Below are positions 38,858 to 51,700 of a stretch of 64,000 nucleotides of DNA, one piece after another. Each line of letters begins with the position of its first letter. The stretch's first letter is position 1. Both the position numbers and the translations under genes were made by a program. The notes beneath the pieces were generated by a model. The model saw only the letters and a list, made by a program, of their open reading frames with translations, was not told the DNA's origin and searched no databases. Source of the stretch: Buxus sempervirens (taxonomy: Eukaryota > Streptophyta > Magnoliopsida > Buxales > Buxaceae); contig OX387185.1 in NCBI GenBank assembly GCA_947561395.2, positions 43,596,602 to 43,660,601 on the forward strand, given 5' to 3'.

Positions 38858-40807
38858 AGAAGCTGGGCTCGCACATGCGATTCATGCCGAGCAGCAGCTT
38901 GCACAGTCTATTGTCGCTATGACTCGGCCTACCTTTGCACCGGTTGCGATGCACGCATCCACGCAGCCAACCAGGTGGCGTCGAGGCACGAACGTGTATG
39001 GGTCTGTGAAGCCTGTGAGCGTGCTCCGGCGGCTTTCACCTGCAAGGCAGATGCTGCGTCTCTCTGCACCACCTGTGATGCCGACATCCACTCCGCCAAC
39101 CCGCTCGCCCGGCGCCACCACCGGGTCCCGATCCTCCCCATAACTGGGTGCCTGTATGGACCTTCGGCTACCAACACAGGTGGGCTGGTACGGCCAGGGA
39201 TAGAGGACAGGTTCACGGCAAAACAGGCTGATGAGGAAGTGGATGAAGAAGGTGAAGATGAAACAGCTTCCTGGTTGCTGCTTAATTCCAGTAAGAATAA
39301 TAACCAGAGTAATGGGTTCTTGTTTGTTGGTGAGGTCGATGAGTACTTGGATCTTATGGAGTACAATTCGTGTACTGAGAATCCTTACCATGATCAGTAC
39401 AATCAGCAGCAGCAGCACTACAGTGTTCAACATGATGGGAGTGACAGCGTTGTGCCTGTCCAGTCCGTGGAAGCAAAGGAGATTCGGCAGCACCAGGCTC
39501 AGCAGCAGCAGAATCTGCAGCTGGAGATGGAGTATGAGACCTCAAAAACTGGGTTCAACTACACTACTTCAACTGGTCACAGTGTAAGCTTTCGTTATAC
39601 CCAAAACACATACAGCTGTTACTTCCAATTTCTTTGGCTTTGGTGTTAATGGAAACCGGATTTAGGGTATTTTATAGAGTTTACATCTTGAATTCACCAT
39701 AACTTTTCTCTGCATAGGATTTTCTCTAAAAATTTTCTTATGGGTACCTTTAAACCATTCCAATTATAGAGTTTTTATGCCTATCTTCGTCTGTATTTTT
39801 CTAGAATTCTGGCTCTGGATTTTCAATATCTTTTTCCTTTCCTGAATTTCCCTTTCAAAGTTTTTTGTTCTTGAGGATGCAGTATCTAGTTTTCCCTATA
39901 ATCTTCCTATTCGTTTTGCTGTGATTCTTTTGGTTCTTATCCACATATTTTAAGCTGCCTGTGAACTTTATAGTTTTGTAGTGCCTAGAGTTCATTGTTC
40001 TTCCTTACGTGTATGTGAGAGTAATTAATTTCTATTTTCTAGATTATCTTTGGCAGAATTTCATGGTGCATCTCCATCTCTGATTATTTTTCCATTTTGT
40101 CAAAGTAGGACTCTTAATTTCTTCAGAATTTTTTCAGCAGATTTATTCCTTTAGTAATATTTGAAAAGTTTCATTAGTTCTATCAACAATTTCAGTGAAC
40201 TCTTTGAATTCCCATTGAATTAGACTGGTTTGTTCTTTGTACATCCATCTGTTACATTTCTTCCCTTTAAATTTCATTTATCATGTTGATTAGAGTAAAA
40301 AAAATTTCTTGTTCTGCTAAATTTGTTCTTGGCCAGAGCAGCTGTGTCTAGTTCTCATCAGTTTCATTCTATTTTCCAGTACTTGTCTCTCTGTTGTTGT
40401 GCTCCTCAGAAATGCTAAATGATTGTCTTCCTTGGTACTACAATCAGGTTTCTATGTCATCCATGGATGCCGGCGTTGTACCAGAAGTTATAGTGAGTGA
40501 TATCTCGAACTCGCATACTAGGCCTCCTAAAGGGACAATTGACCTCTTTTCAAGCACTCCCCTACAGATGCCCCCCCAATTCACTCCAATGGACCGGGAA
40601 GCAAAAGTCCTTCGATACAGGGAGAAGCGAAAGACAAGGAAGTTTGAGAAGACAATAAGGTATGCATCAAGAAAGGCTTATGCAGAAACCAGGCCCCGAA
40701 TCAAGGGCCGGTTTGCAAAGCGAGCAGATGTTGAAATCGAAGTCGATCAGATGTTCTCCACCACAGTCATGGCAGAAAGCGGTTACGGCATAGTCCCATC
40801 GTTCTAG
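38801..40807 (+). CDS. CO/COL2-like: CONSTANS group Ia transcriptional regulator (two B-boxes + CCT)
   Basis: Exon 1 38801-39583 and exon 2 40448-40807 (864-bp intron, GT..AG, phase 0) encode 380 residues. B-box 1 spans about residues 26-63 and B-box 2 about 69-106, with the Cys/Asp/His zinc ligands present (CDSC, CRYD, CTGCD.RIH; CEAC, CKADAA, CTTCD.DIH). A CCT domain spans about 310-353 ([19 protein letters not shown] and on). The C-terminal YGIVPSF carries the COP1-binding VP motif. The MLKE start, HRVPILPI after the B-boxes, the acidic [13 protein letters not shown] segment and the two-exon structure place it with CO/COL1/COL2 rather than COL3-5. The family controls photoperiodic flowering in the nucleus through NF-Y and FT. 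An 11-glycine run (residues 9-19, 38825-38857) sits before B-box 1. Two G-boxes lie upstream. A second in-frame ATG exists at 38816. Confidence 0.95.
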
Positions 40808-42717
40808 ATCGACTGATAAGAGCAAAGTTCATCTCCATTTGAGAGAGGAACAAGCAATTACTTTGTTATTACTACTTGTAGTACTGCATCTTTCTAAAAG
40901 ATGAGCAGGTTTATTCAGTTGGAACTGTCCTTTGTTTTGTACAGTTTATTCATCTCTACTTGCTGTAAATCTGTTCCAGGTATAGATCCTATAGTTTTTC
41001 CCCTTTGCAATCAATTCCTACTTTGGAATTATTATTGTAGGCTTCTTTATTTTGGCTTTGGAGGTGAAGGACAAAATTTGCACAATGATCTCATCCTGGG
41101 GTGTGCTAATAAGAAACCAACCATCCTTTTGAACTAGTTTCATCTAGAACAAGTCTACAAAACCACATGGATAATCAATGCTTTAGAATATTTTGGTCTA
41201 AAGGGACTCCAAGGTTCTGTTCCCACACAAGAATAGATGTCATAGAAGAAAGTGTAAGGAGAATAAAAAAAGAAAACACAGAATATGCAGTTTCAATATT
41301 TTTTGGTGCAGAAAATTAAGAAAAAAGGGAACTTGAAAAGATCAGATTCTGGGTTCCGAAGAATTTTGAAAAACTGACTATAGATCCCAGGGACCATAAA
41401 CCTTGACGCCACTATTTACCGTTAGCTTCCCTAGAAACCAGAGTTGTATAAGATTGCTTCAGAATCTTATTGATCTAGGCATTGAGAGCAACCCAGGGAA
41501 CCCAAGCTTGCACAGGATCTCTGGCTTTGGCCCCTCCCAGAAATTAGAATTCTTCAAGATTGCTTTAGAATCTTATTTATCTAGGTATGGAGAGCTCCCC
41601 AGAAAAAGTGGGGTTTTGTACAAAAGCTGAGATCTAGAGGGGGAAACCGAAATCCTTCTTTCAAAGCTTTGACAGAATTATTGCTTCTCTGGGGAATGAG
41701 CTTTTGAGACTAAAGATGTTGAGCAACAGATTTTCTGCAAAGTACTACCATGCACGGGAGTAAAAGCGTTCTTATTCTCAGATGATTTTGAGTAGAAAAA
41801 GAATCAATCCTGTCTTCATTGAGGTGAAAATATCAAAATTTTAAGTTCACAATGCATTCTTACTGACAATCCAAATCGGCATTGGCTGTTGCAAGAACAA
41901 AATCAAAAGGAAATGATCCATCAAGGTAATGCAAGAATCCTTCTTCTGATTGAATACAGTTTCTACTTTACTGTTAATCTTGCAAGGAAGGAAAGGAAAC
42001 TCAAAAAAGAAGTAGCAACAAACAATTCCATGATACCACTTTTCGGATTCCGCGTTTATCCAAATGAATAAGAAAAACAACAAACAGTAATCAAGCATCT
42101 AACACGGATCCTCAGACCAAGATGCGTGCATCCTGAAACAATTCAAATTAAGGTTACAAATTTCCAACTACAAATAATAGGATTAGTGGCAATGAATTAA
42201 CTCAGCCTGTCAATTCAATCTTGAGTCCTACAAAACCAGCTCCGACGTTGAGCTAAACAGAAGAACTAAAACAACATCAAGCTTCATGAGCTTACAAATA
42301 ATCACTAATGAACCAGCAGGCCTGAATCTACAGTTGTGAATAACATGGCCGAAAAAATGCAGACCATGAATCAAACCTTAGTAGTTGGTATCCATTCTAA
42401 ACTGCATTCATATGCTCTTACTGCAATTTACTGTACAAAGTCCTTTCAATTACGAGGGATTTTTCCATCAAACGTTCTTAAAATGAATTAACCTTGCATC
42501 GTGAAAGAGAGTGGATGTTGACTCAGTTTTATCTGCAAGAAGAATGAAAGAGTATGACCATTTCTTTCCCCAAAATGATCAGTAACATATACAAGATCTC
42601 ACCCAAAATTGTTGAAAGATTTGCTAGCGGCAAAACAAACTATATCAACAAGGCAATTACAATTTTTTGAGCACCTTACAATGAGTACAGGTGCTGTCCC
42701 TTGCCCTTGCTCAAATG
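40808..42717. other. Region between convergent CO-type and LAG1-type genes
   Basis: It holds the 3'UTRs of both genes. A two-copy imperfect direct repeat (AGATTGCTTCAGAATCTTAT at 41449 and AGATTGCTTTAGAATCTTAT at 41557, followed by ATCTAGG..TGGAGAGC-like sequence) has a period of 108 bp. No gene was recognised. Confidence 0.45.
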
Positions 42718-45700
42718 TCAATCATCATGTTCATCCTCGCATTCAGAATCTGCATGATTAAAATAAATTCAAAACAGCATAACTGAATATTGAAACACTG
42801 AAACAAGTCAACCCCCTGCAAGTGATGCATTTATTCCACAATGACCAACATAGTATAACTCCCATACAAGACTTAACTACAAATTTTAGCTTAATTGACA
42901 CTAACAAGTACCAACTCCAATGCCAATGAATAATGTAAATTTTGTCAAACAGTAGTGTAACATGGTCTAGATGCTGCTAGAGTAGGGTCCTAGGAGGGGT
43001 AAACTTGCAATAAAACTAAATTTTGGCATTTTTATGTGTACATTGTTATGGACAGACTTGAGTGCTCATTTTCAGCTGGCAGTCAAAGTTTCACCAGGGG
43101 ACCATGAATGATGGCCAAAGCCTTCGACTGCCATAGTGAGAATGTAGGTTTGAGCCTAAGCACTCTGTATAAAATGCCAAAGGTTAGTCTATTGCCTGTT
43201 TGCCCCTCCTAGGACTCTTTTTGGCAGAACTTAAACTGAGTTATGGTCGTTTTTAATCAAACTTTTTTACCATCGCACCAAGTGATGGTGTCAAGTAAAC
43301 TTTATCCAATGAGTATCAAATTAATCAAAGCCAAATCTTTGCCATATAAAATGATAAATCAATGATATTTTTAAATATTTGAACTTTATTCCATTTTTGA
43401 ATTTAAATTTTCCATAGTTGTGCCGAGCATGTTAACATCACATAAAGGCACTTGAGCTACCTACCAGACCGAACATCTTCACTAATCAGTCCTTTTGCTC
43501 GGATTTGATTGACAAGCATCCGGAACATCAACTTCCACCAATAAATGTGAATAACAAGCAAGCTGAAAAGAAGAGTGTTGAAAACATAATAATAGAGTGG
43601 TCCGTAAAACCTGTGCTTCTCCTTGTCCAATTTCAAGGTAACTTCATAGCTGCCATAAAGAAAGAACAGAATGCTTAAGGACAAAGACCCATTTCTCATC
43701 AACTCTATAGACATGACAGGAGAATGGAAAAAAAACAGGAGAAGAAAAGGGGGAAAAGTAACCTGGTGCTTTATTTTCCATTATTACAAATAATCAGGGA
43801 AATATAACACAGTGGCTTTATGTTTGGTACTATATTAACGTTGCTGAACTTTTGTAATGCATAGAAATTCAGGAATTTAAAAAATCCAAGGTCGCATTCG
43901 TACAATGTATTATGTTAGACAATATATAAAAATTTCTTGTGATCACATTCAATACTCGATAACTTTGCCTCCAAATGGGGGGAAAACCAAACAAACAGAA
44001 AGTAGAAGCTCAGATATGGTCTTGATGGAGTTGGAATATATGGCTGGTTGTAGAACTATGATAAGGCGTGGAAGTAGAAGTTGCAAGAGCAAATTATGCT
44101 GCTGGCATTACAACTGAGATAGAAGATTCCTAATATGAGAGCCATGAATCACAAGAAAGGAACTTTAATCTGATCCCCTTGTTCCTATGATAAAATCAAC
44201 TTACGCATATTTGAGAAGCAAGATGGGTAACAAATACAATATGGTTGGCAGCTTTCCAACCAAGCAGAAACACCAGATGTCTAATAGTCCCCTGAGATTG
44301 CAAACTGTAATCCATGTGCAACTGCAACATAGCAAATAGAACTTGACCTCAAGGAAATCTTGTCGAACCATAGATCTGCTACTTAAATGAGCTTAAATAA
44401 CTAGCATGAAATTGTGGCTTGAACTTGGATTTAACCGTGCCAATACTCAACTCATGAATAATATTTTACTGATGTGAAGGATACACTTCTGAAAGAAATG
44501 ATATGCCTACGTTATAACTAGGACATGAAATGGATCAGATGTGGAGTGGATCAATCCCGATTGAGTTCAAGTCTCTTTCATCATGCAGAATCAAATCCAG
44601 ATCCATTCCAAAATCCATGTTATTGTTCTGAAACAGGTTGATTCTGGAATTACAGTATGGTTTATAAACATACTAACTAATAAGTTATATAATGAAATAG
44701 ACAATTAAGTTAAAATTTACATTATATTGTTGATTGCCTTACCATTATCATGTTCTTAACTTGCTAAAATCACATGACAAAATGGAACTCCACTAATGTT
44801 TCATTTTATTTCCATATCTTTAGGGGATTGTCCATCCCAAGCATATATAAACAAGGATTGCATCAAGTTGGTAGCTGGTATAGAACTTTTTCTATATCTA
44901 CCATGACATGAATTATAAACTATTATATCGATCTTATTCAGGGCATCTTCCAGAAACAACTATAGTGAAGGCCAGCTGTAGTGATAAGTGAGCAAGACTT
45001 AGCTAGGGCATCCTCCACAAAGGACATACAGTAATGATGCCTAGTTTGCAATGGTAAGTAGGAACAGATTTTTGCATCAAAGTTGACAAACATGAATAAA
45101 AAAGGTCGTCTAAGAAAGTAGGATTTTCCTATCTACTTAGCATGTAGAGAGTCTGATAAGGAACACAGCTACATAGATAGGAACCGCAGATGACTGACAC
45201 AACTTGACATCACCCAATATACTCTCAAAATCTTTGATTCAATATCTCCCTAGCCATCCAATATAGAGATGATAAACCAATCTTTTTTTTTTTTTGGTGA
45301 ATGATAAACCAAACTTATCTTATGTATATGGCACAAACCTAAGGAGAGAAATGGATCACTTAAATTAATGATACACCCATCACAAGGGTGACAGAATATT
45401 TGCTCTGCACAAAGGGCTTAGCAATGGACATCTAAATTACTGATGTTTCCCAATCCTAAAGGTGCCTTTTTGGTAAGAAATAGGAGGATGTTGATCACTA
45501 TTCATTGCAAGTTTATTTCATAGATTTGTAGTTTTTCCTCATCTATGCTGCAGATTCTATATGCAAAACATGCCTCAACATCCCCCAAAAAAGAAAGGAA
45601 AGAAAGAAAAGAAGAAGGAAGAATTGTTTCACCATGAGTTGCAGGGAAACATCAAAATTTCACCAAAAGGGTCACTCATCTTAACTTCAATCATATTGCA

Positions 45701-48700
45701 TATAACAGCCCGGATATAGAGGAAACTCAGACTTGATGTAATCAGGGAATACAATACTGGTGAATCGTGATACATTTGGTCCCAGTACTTTTGAGAATTA
45801 AATAAAGCATATGTAAATTACAGAAGCCCTTCTAACACATCTACAGCCTCTGATAATTGAAGGACAATTCATTGAAAATATATATTAGAAATGAAGAGTG
45901 AACCACAAAAAAGCAGACAGAGTACAACTGCAAAAACAAATCAAAACCTACTACCAAGCAAGGACTTGAAAGATAGATATAAATGAAAAAAAATTAAACT
46001 AATTCAGAGGCTTAGAGCTAAATTCAATCAAAATTTAATGATCCAATTTTGCCACCAAAGAAAGCCAAAAGCTCAGACTTGAAGCACAACACCATAAAAC
46101 TTAGAACATTCTATATAAACTGGTATCAATCGCAAGGCTTTGACAAGGGTACAGAAAAACCCATGATATGGCTAATTCCCTTGAACATTAAGGGGATTCA
46201 TATTATGCAAATAGTTCTAGTAACACAAAATTTACGGTTGTTGCCAAGGGCTTACCAGTGGCGTTTTTTGATGGTTATCAAATATTTACTTCCTTAGTTT
46301 CTGTTGTGATTTTCCCCCCTTAATCATTTTCAAATAAAGTGTTGTTGAAAATTGAACAAGGAAGCAATAAAAGAATAACTAAAAACAACATTAATGCCCT
46401 GCAAATAGAAAGTGTTCATAACAACACTCATAGCACATCATACCCATAGTTCATCCTTCATGGCAATGTAATGCAGAAACTGAAAGGAAATCAAATTCGC
46501 CTTCTTAAGCAGTAATAAAAACTCACCTTGTACTCCAAAGAACCCCGAATGGATAACAAATGAGACGAAATACAACCCACGACAAAACAAAAAGAAGGAA
46601 AGAACAGCTCGCAATCGTTTCATAGCCACTATATTTTGACATTTTTCCAACTTCCAGAAACACATCACTTGCATCATGAATAGCTAAGACAATCGAACCA
46701 ACACGAGCAAACCTGGAAGAAGCAAAAGCAGATGTCTAGATGCAGTCCAGAGAAAACATGACATATTAAACCAATATTTCTCTTGTAACTTAGGAACCAT
46801 CACTTTGGTGTGATGCTAAAAGCCTCAGGCAGCCAGCCTGAAAATGCAGGTGCAAGTAAAACAGCAGCAACTTCGGACAAAAATGCCAAATGTTAGGTTG
46901 ATCCCAGTCCACTCCTCCTAGACCCAGCTTGGGCAATTTCAATTATTTTATTACGTAGGTTTTTTGGAATCCAATATTAACACATATGGTGGCTTCAACA
47001 AGGCCATCACCTGTACATTTAGCAGTTAGTGTGGACTGACCTCACTTCCTAATGGTCTGGAGACAGAATGTAAACTGAGTTTTTAGATTGAAATCCAAAT
47101 TTATACCTGCATATATAAGACAGTACAATGAGAATGACAGTTGCTATGTGATGAGTCATTGACACCCCAAAGTCTGAACGCTTTGTTTCCCAGAAAACCA
47201 AAGCAAATATGGAGTATGTGTAGAATCCAGCAGCATACATGTAGAGTCCTTTCAATTTCAACCTACAAATCAGGCCAGTCAACTGTGTTCATACAGATAT
47301 GTTCATATCTACCAATCAAATTATATATATACTATAGTGCAGACAATTTAATTGTAACCTTACTTAGTTTTCTGATCAGGCCAGACCTGCTCTCCAGGCC
47401 CCACCCAAAAATATTTGGTGTCAGTGAACCAAGGTTCATCACAGGTAACATACAGAGCTAGCAGCTCAGCAGATAGAAAATAAATACATTTCCATGCTGA
47501 TTCCTTGAATTTCCTGATCCTCCTTTCCTTCTCATCTAACTTAACTTTCAGAATCTTATTACGCTTCCCAAAGATCAACCATCTTGCCAATTTCTGCAAC
47601 AAAAATTAAATTCCAGTTCAAAAAATGTTTAAACTTTCGAAAACAGGAAAGAGGAAATATGACTCAAAGGAAAATGAGATATAGATGACATCAAATTGCC
47701 TAGATAGCAGAACTTGGTAATTTGAAGTTTCCAACTACAAGGATGAAAGTGGGGAACGAAGGAGAATCATACTTCAGCCTTGGAAAATCAGTTCAAATGA
47801 AACAAGCTTAAATTTAGAACTTGCCAAAAACTGCTATTGTGCCCGAATCTAACAAAGGCTACATGTGGATATGAACAGAAGTGTGGTATTCCAACATTAC
47901 CTTTCAAATAAAACGGTATAATTTAAAAGGATAAAAACTAGTACCTTTTAAAGTTAAAACAAATAAAAGAAAGAACATGGAAAATACAAGCAAACTGTAG
48001 GCAGATGTGGGATTAATTTACCAATCACATTAAAAGAGTGGGAAAAATCATAGAAAGAATCTAAGGGTATGTTTGACAGAAGGAATTGGGCTAGAAATTC
48101 AATCCATAATTGGAATTACGTTCAAGAATTATAAATTTTATGGTTAGTGGAAGATAAGAAATTTGAATTAAGAATCCCTATCTAATTCCTCAAATCTGGG
48201 TTTTAAGCATATCATAATCAATTGAAAATTTTAAACTTTCCCCTGTTTTTTATAATTCCACATTTAAGTAAGAATTAGGGAAGTTCATAATAGCTTCCAA
48301 CGAGATCGAGCAATCCTCCATCAACAGCCACTACTGTCACCACCACTACCACTACCACCACACCAACACCATCACCAGCACTACCACTACAATCACCAGC
48401 ACCATGACATGACCACCAACATTACAACCACACCACTACCACTACCACCACCACCACACAACAACCATCATCACCACCAAAACCATCACTACCACTACCA
48501 CAATCACCGCCGCCACACCACTACCACCATTACCACAACCACCACCACAACACCAATGCTATAAGCACCACCATTGTAATGACCTCGAAATGTACTTAGG
48601 GGTAATTGAGTCTTTTTCTAATTATTCTAGGTGATTAATTGATTAAGTAAATAACTATTGGACTTAAAGTTGGGCTTAAGTTGGATTTAAATAGCCAGAT

Positions 48701-51700
48701 TTGCAGCCCATTAAGTGGAAAAAGGATACTTTGGTAATAATACTTGATTAAGATGTCTTAAATTAGATGATAATTAAAGAAATAGGGTAATTAGGTGAAG
48801 TTTAAATTAGTGAATAAAAATTAAAAGAAAATTTGAATAAGGGTGTTCATTCGAGATCTAAGGATGAGGTATACTAGTAATTCGAGTTGAATTGGGAAAC
48901 CTTACAACTCTAGCTATAAATAAGCTCTATTTAATTCCTCACTTATTATTAGAGAGAGGGTTTAATTTAATACAATTTGAAAAGAATTTGAATAAGCATG
49001 GTTATTGGATGTCTTAGGATGGGGTATATTAGTAATTCAAGTTGAATTGGGGAAAAATTAAAACTCTACCTATAAACAGGATTTATTTGTTTCTTCCTTA
49101 TTTTTTAGAGAGAGGATTGGATGTCCATAGACTTGGTAGATCTTAGGACGTGGGAAAATTTGAGAAGAAAGTGTTCAAACATGGGGAATAAGGAGAGAAG
49201 AAAAGATGTTCTGCAGAAAACTTAAGAACTACAGATGAAGACCAATCCTGGAAGAAGGAGATTGTGACTAAGATAGGTGGACCTGGAGTTTAATTTCCAA
49301 TAAGAGTTTTAGGATATGGAATAGGGATCAGCACAGTGGTCATATTAGTTACTTTTTTACCCATTTGAATATGGTTGAGCAATCAATTTTATGAAACTTT
49401 TGCATTGCTAGACTTATATTAGAGTGTATAAAGTATAAAGCAATATTGTTTGCAGTAGTTTAATAACAACATAGAAGTGAATTCTCCACTACTTCAGTTG
49501 CCAAACATGCTTGTGTGTTTTTCAACAGCACAAAAAAAATTTATGAATAGCTTTGCTTCAATAAAAGATCTTTTGGAAAGCAAAAAAGTAATTGTTTCTT
49601 TCTTGCTAACAGTTCCTCAAAAAATATAAAAATTTGTGGAGCGGGAAGTCTACCAGGAAAGTCAATTTAGAGAAGAGTTGTATGATTGGTCTTAATGTGG
49701 AGGATGAGGTGTTAAACTATCTTGCAAGGTCCTTTGGGTGTGGAGTGGGAAGTCTCCCAACTAAATATCTAGGCCTTCCTCTTGGGAGCAATCCTAGATC
49801 TGCGGAGTTTTGGGATCCAGTGTTAGAAAGGATTCATAACAAGCTTGCTTCTTGGAAGAGGAGATATCTTTCTTTTGGTGGTCATATAACACTTATCAAG
49901 TCCTCATTAGCAAGTCTACAGGTCATTATATGTCCTTATTTCGTATTCCTAGGAAGGTGGTGTAGTCTATCGAGAAATTGCAACGAGATTTTTTGTGGGA
50001 GGGTAGTGGCAAGCAAAAGGACCATCTTTTGAAGTGGCAGGTGGTTCGTCACTCGAAGGAGTTAGGGGGGATTGACTTAGGTAATGTGTATGCACGCAAT
50101 TTTGCTTTACTTGCTAAATGGCTTTGGCAATTCAGTGTTGATCAGCAATGTTTGTGGCGTCAGGTCATTATTAGCAAGTATGGAATCGATATTAATGGTT
50201 GTGATATTATTATTGGACCTAGATGTCCGGTTTCTAGTCCTTGGAAAGCAATTATGGTTCTTTCTTCGTGTTCTATCCCTTGATTCGATGGGGCCTAGGA
50301 TCGGGCTCTATGATTAGATTCTGGTCTGATCTTTGGTGGAATGACTCACCCCTTTTGTCACTTTATCCTCAGTTGTTTTGTATAGCCTCCATTTCTCATG
50401 CTTGTGTGAATGAGATCTTGTCCCATTCAGGCTTAGTCCGGAATCTTACCTTTCGTAGAGATCTCCGTTTGGCAGATATGGTTGAATTGTCCTCCTTGCT
50501 TTACCTTCTTCAAGACGTCTATCTAGATTCCTCAGTGCAGGATAGACGCATTTGGTCTCCCTCATCCTCTGGTGTTTTCTCTTGTAAAACACTCTTTTCT
50601 CTTTCCCATTCAGATCTTTCCTCCCCTTTGCCTCCTTTTTCTCCCTTTTTGTGTTTGGCATCCTGTAGTTCCGCCTAGAGTTAAAGCTTTCACTTGGACT
50701 GCCTTGTGGTATAAGGTAAATACGGCAGATGTTCTTCAAAGACGACTAAAGTTCATGGTGTATCCCCCCACATTTGCCTTCTATGTTGCTTAGATGGGGA
50801 ATCCATTGATCATGTTTTCCTGCAATGCCAGTTTACGTCCTATATTTGGCAGCACTTCTTGGGGTTGATAGATGTTATCTGGTACTTCGCTGATTCACTG
50901 CGTGCAGTGTTTGAACAGTGGAGATTTCCCAATCTTCGAGCGAGGGGGCATCTTTTATACCGATTGGTTTCTTTTGCTATCAGTTGGCATGTGTGGAGGG
51001 AAAGAAACCAATGTATTTTTTAGGGCAGATGCCACATCTGGCGGAAGTGATCGAAGCTATTATGTTTACTATCTCTAGTTGGGCTTTGATTCAGGATTTG
51101 TTTTGAGGAATCGCGATAGCTGATATTTTGAGGGACTAGCATTCTATATGTTTCTCCTTCACTACAACTGTTTGGAGGCAAGTCTCTTGGATCCCTCCAC
51201 ATACTGGGGTTCACAAACTGAACTTTGATGGATGTTCTTTTAAGAACCAAGGGCGATCTAGGATTGGGGGTGTTTTGCGTGATTCAAAGGATCGGATCAT
51301 TTTTGCTTTTGGTGGTTCTATTGGGATTGGAGATTCTACTAGAGCAGAGCTTCTATCTATTGTGACTAGATTACAACTGGCCCATCGAGATGGTTTCCGA
51401 GACTTTACAGCGGAGGGTGATTCTGCCACTATTGTGTCATGGATTCAATCTATCTAGCCCCCTCCTTGGCAGCTATCTCACTCAGTGGGTTTCACTTGTT
51501 TCTTGGTACATGAGTTAAACGTCTCATTCAGCCATATACCTAGAGTGGCTAACGCACTTGCAGATAGCTTAGCTAAGGCAGGAGCTGGAATTACGTCATT
51601 ATGGGAGGGGTCTGATGTATCTTCTTTTCTTGGGCAGTCTAGGGACTCTGTTCTTCTTGCATGACTTCTTGGTGTTATCCCCTCTTTGGGGTTTGCTATC

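Noticed and set aside
38882..39493. 203-codon antisense ORF opposite the CO-type exon 1
   Set aside because: It is a shadow of the GC-rich B-box coding sequence.
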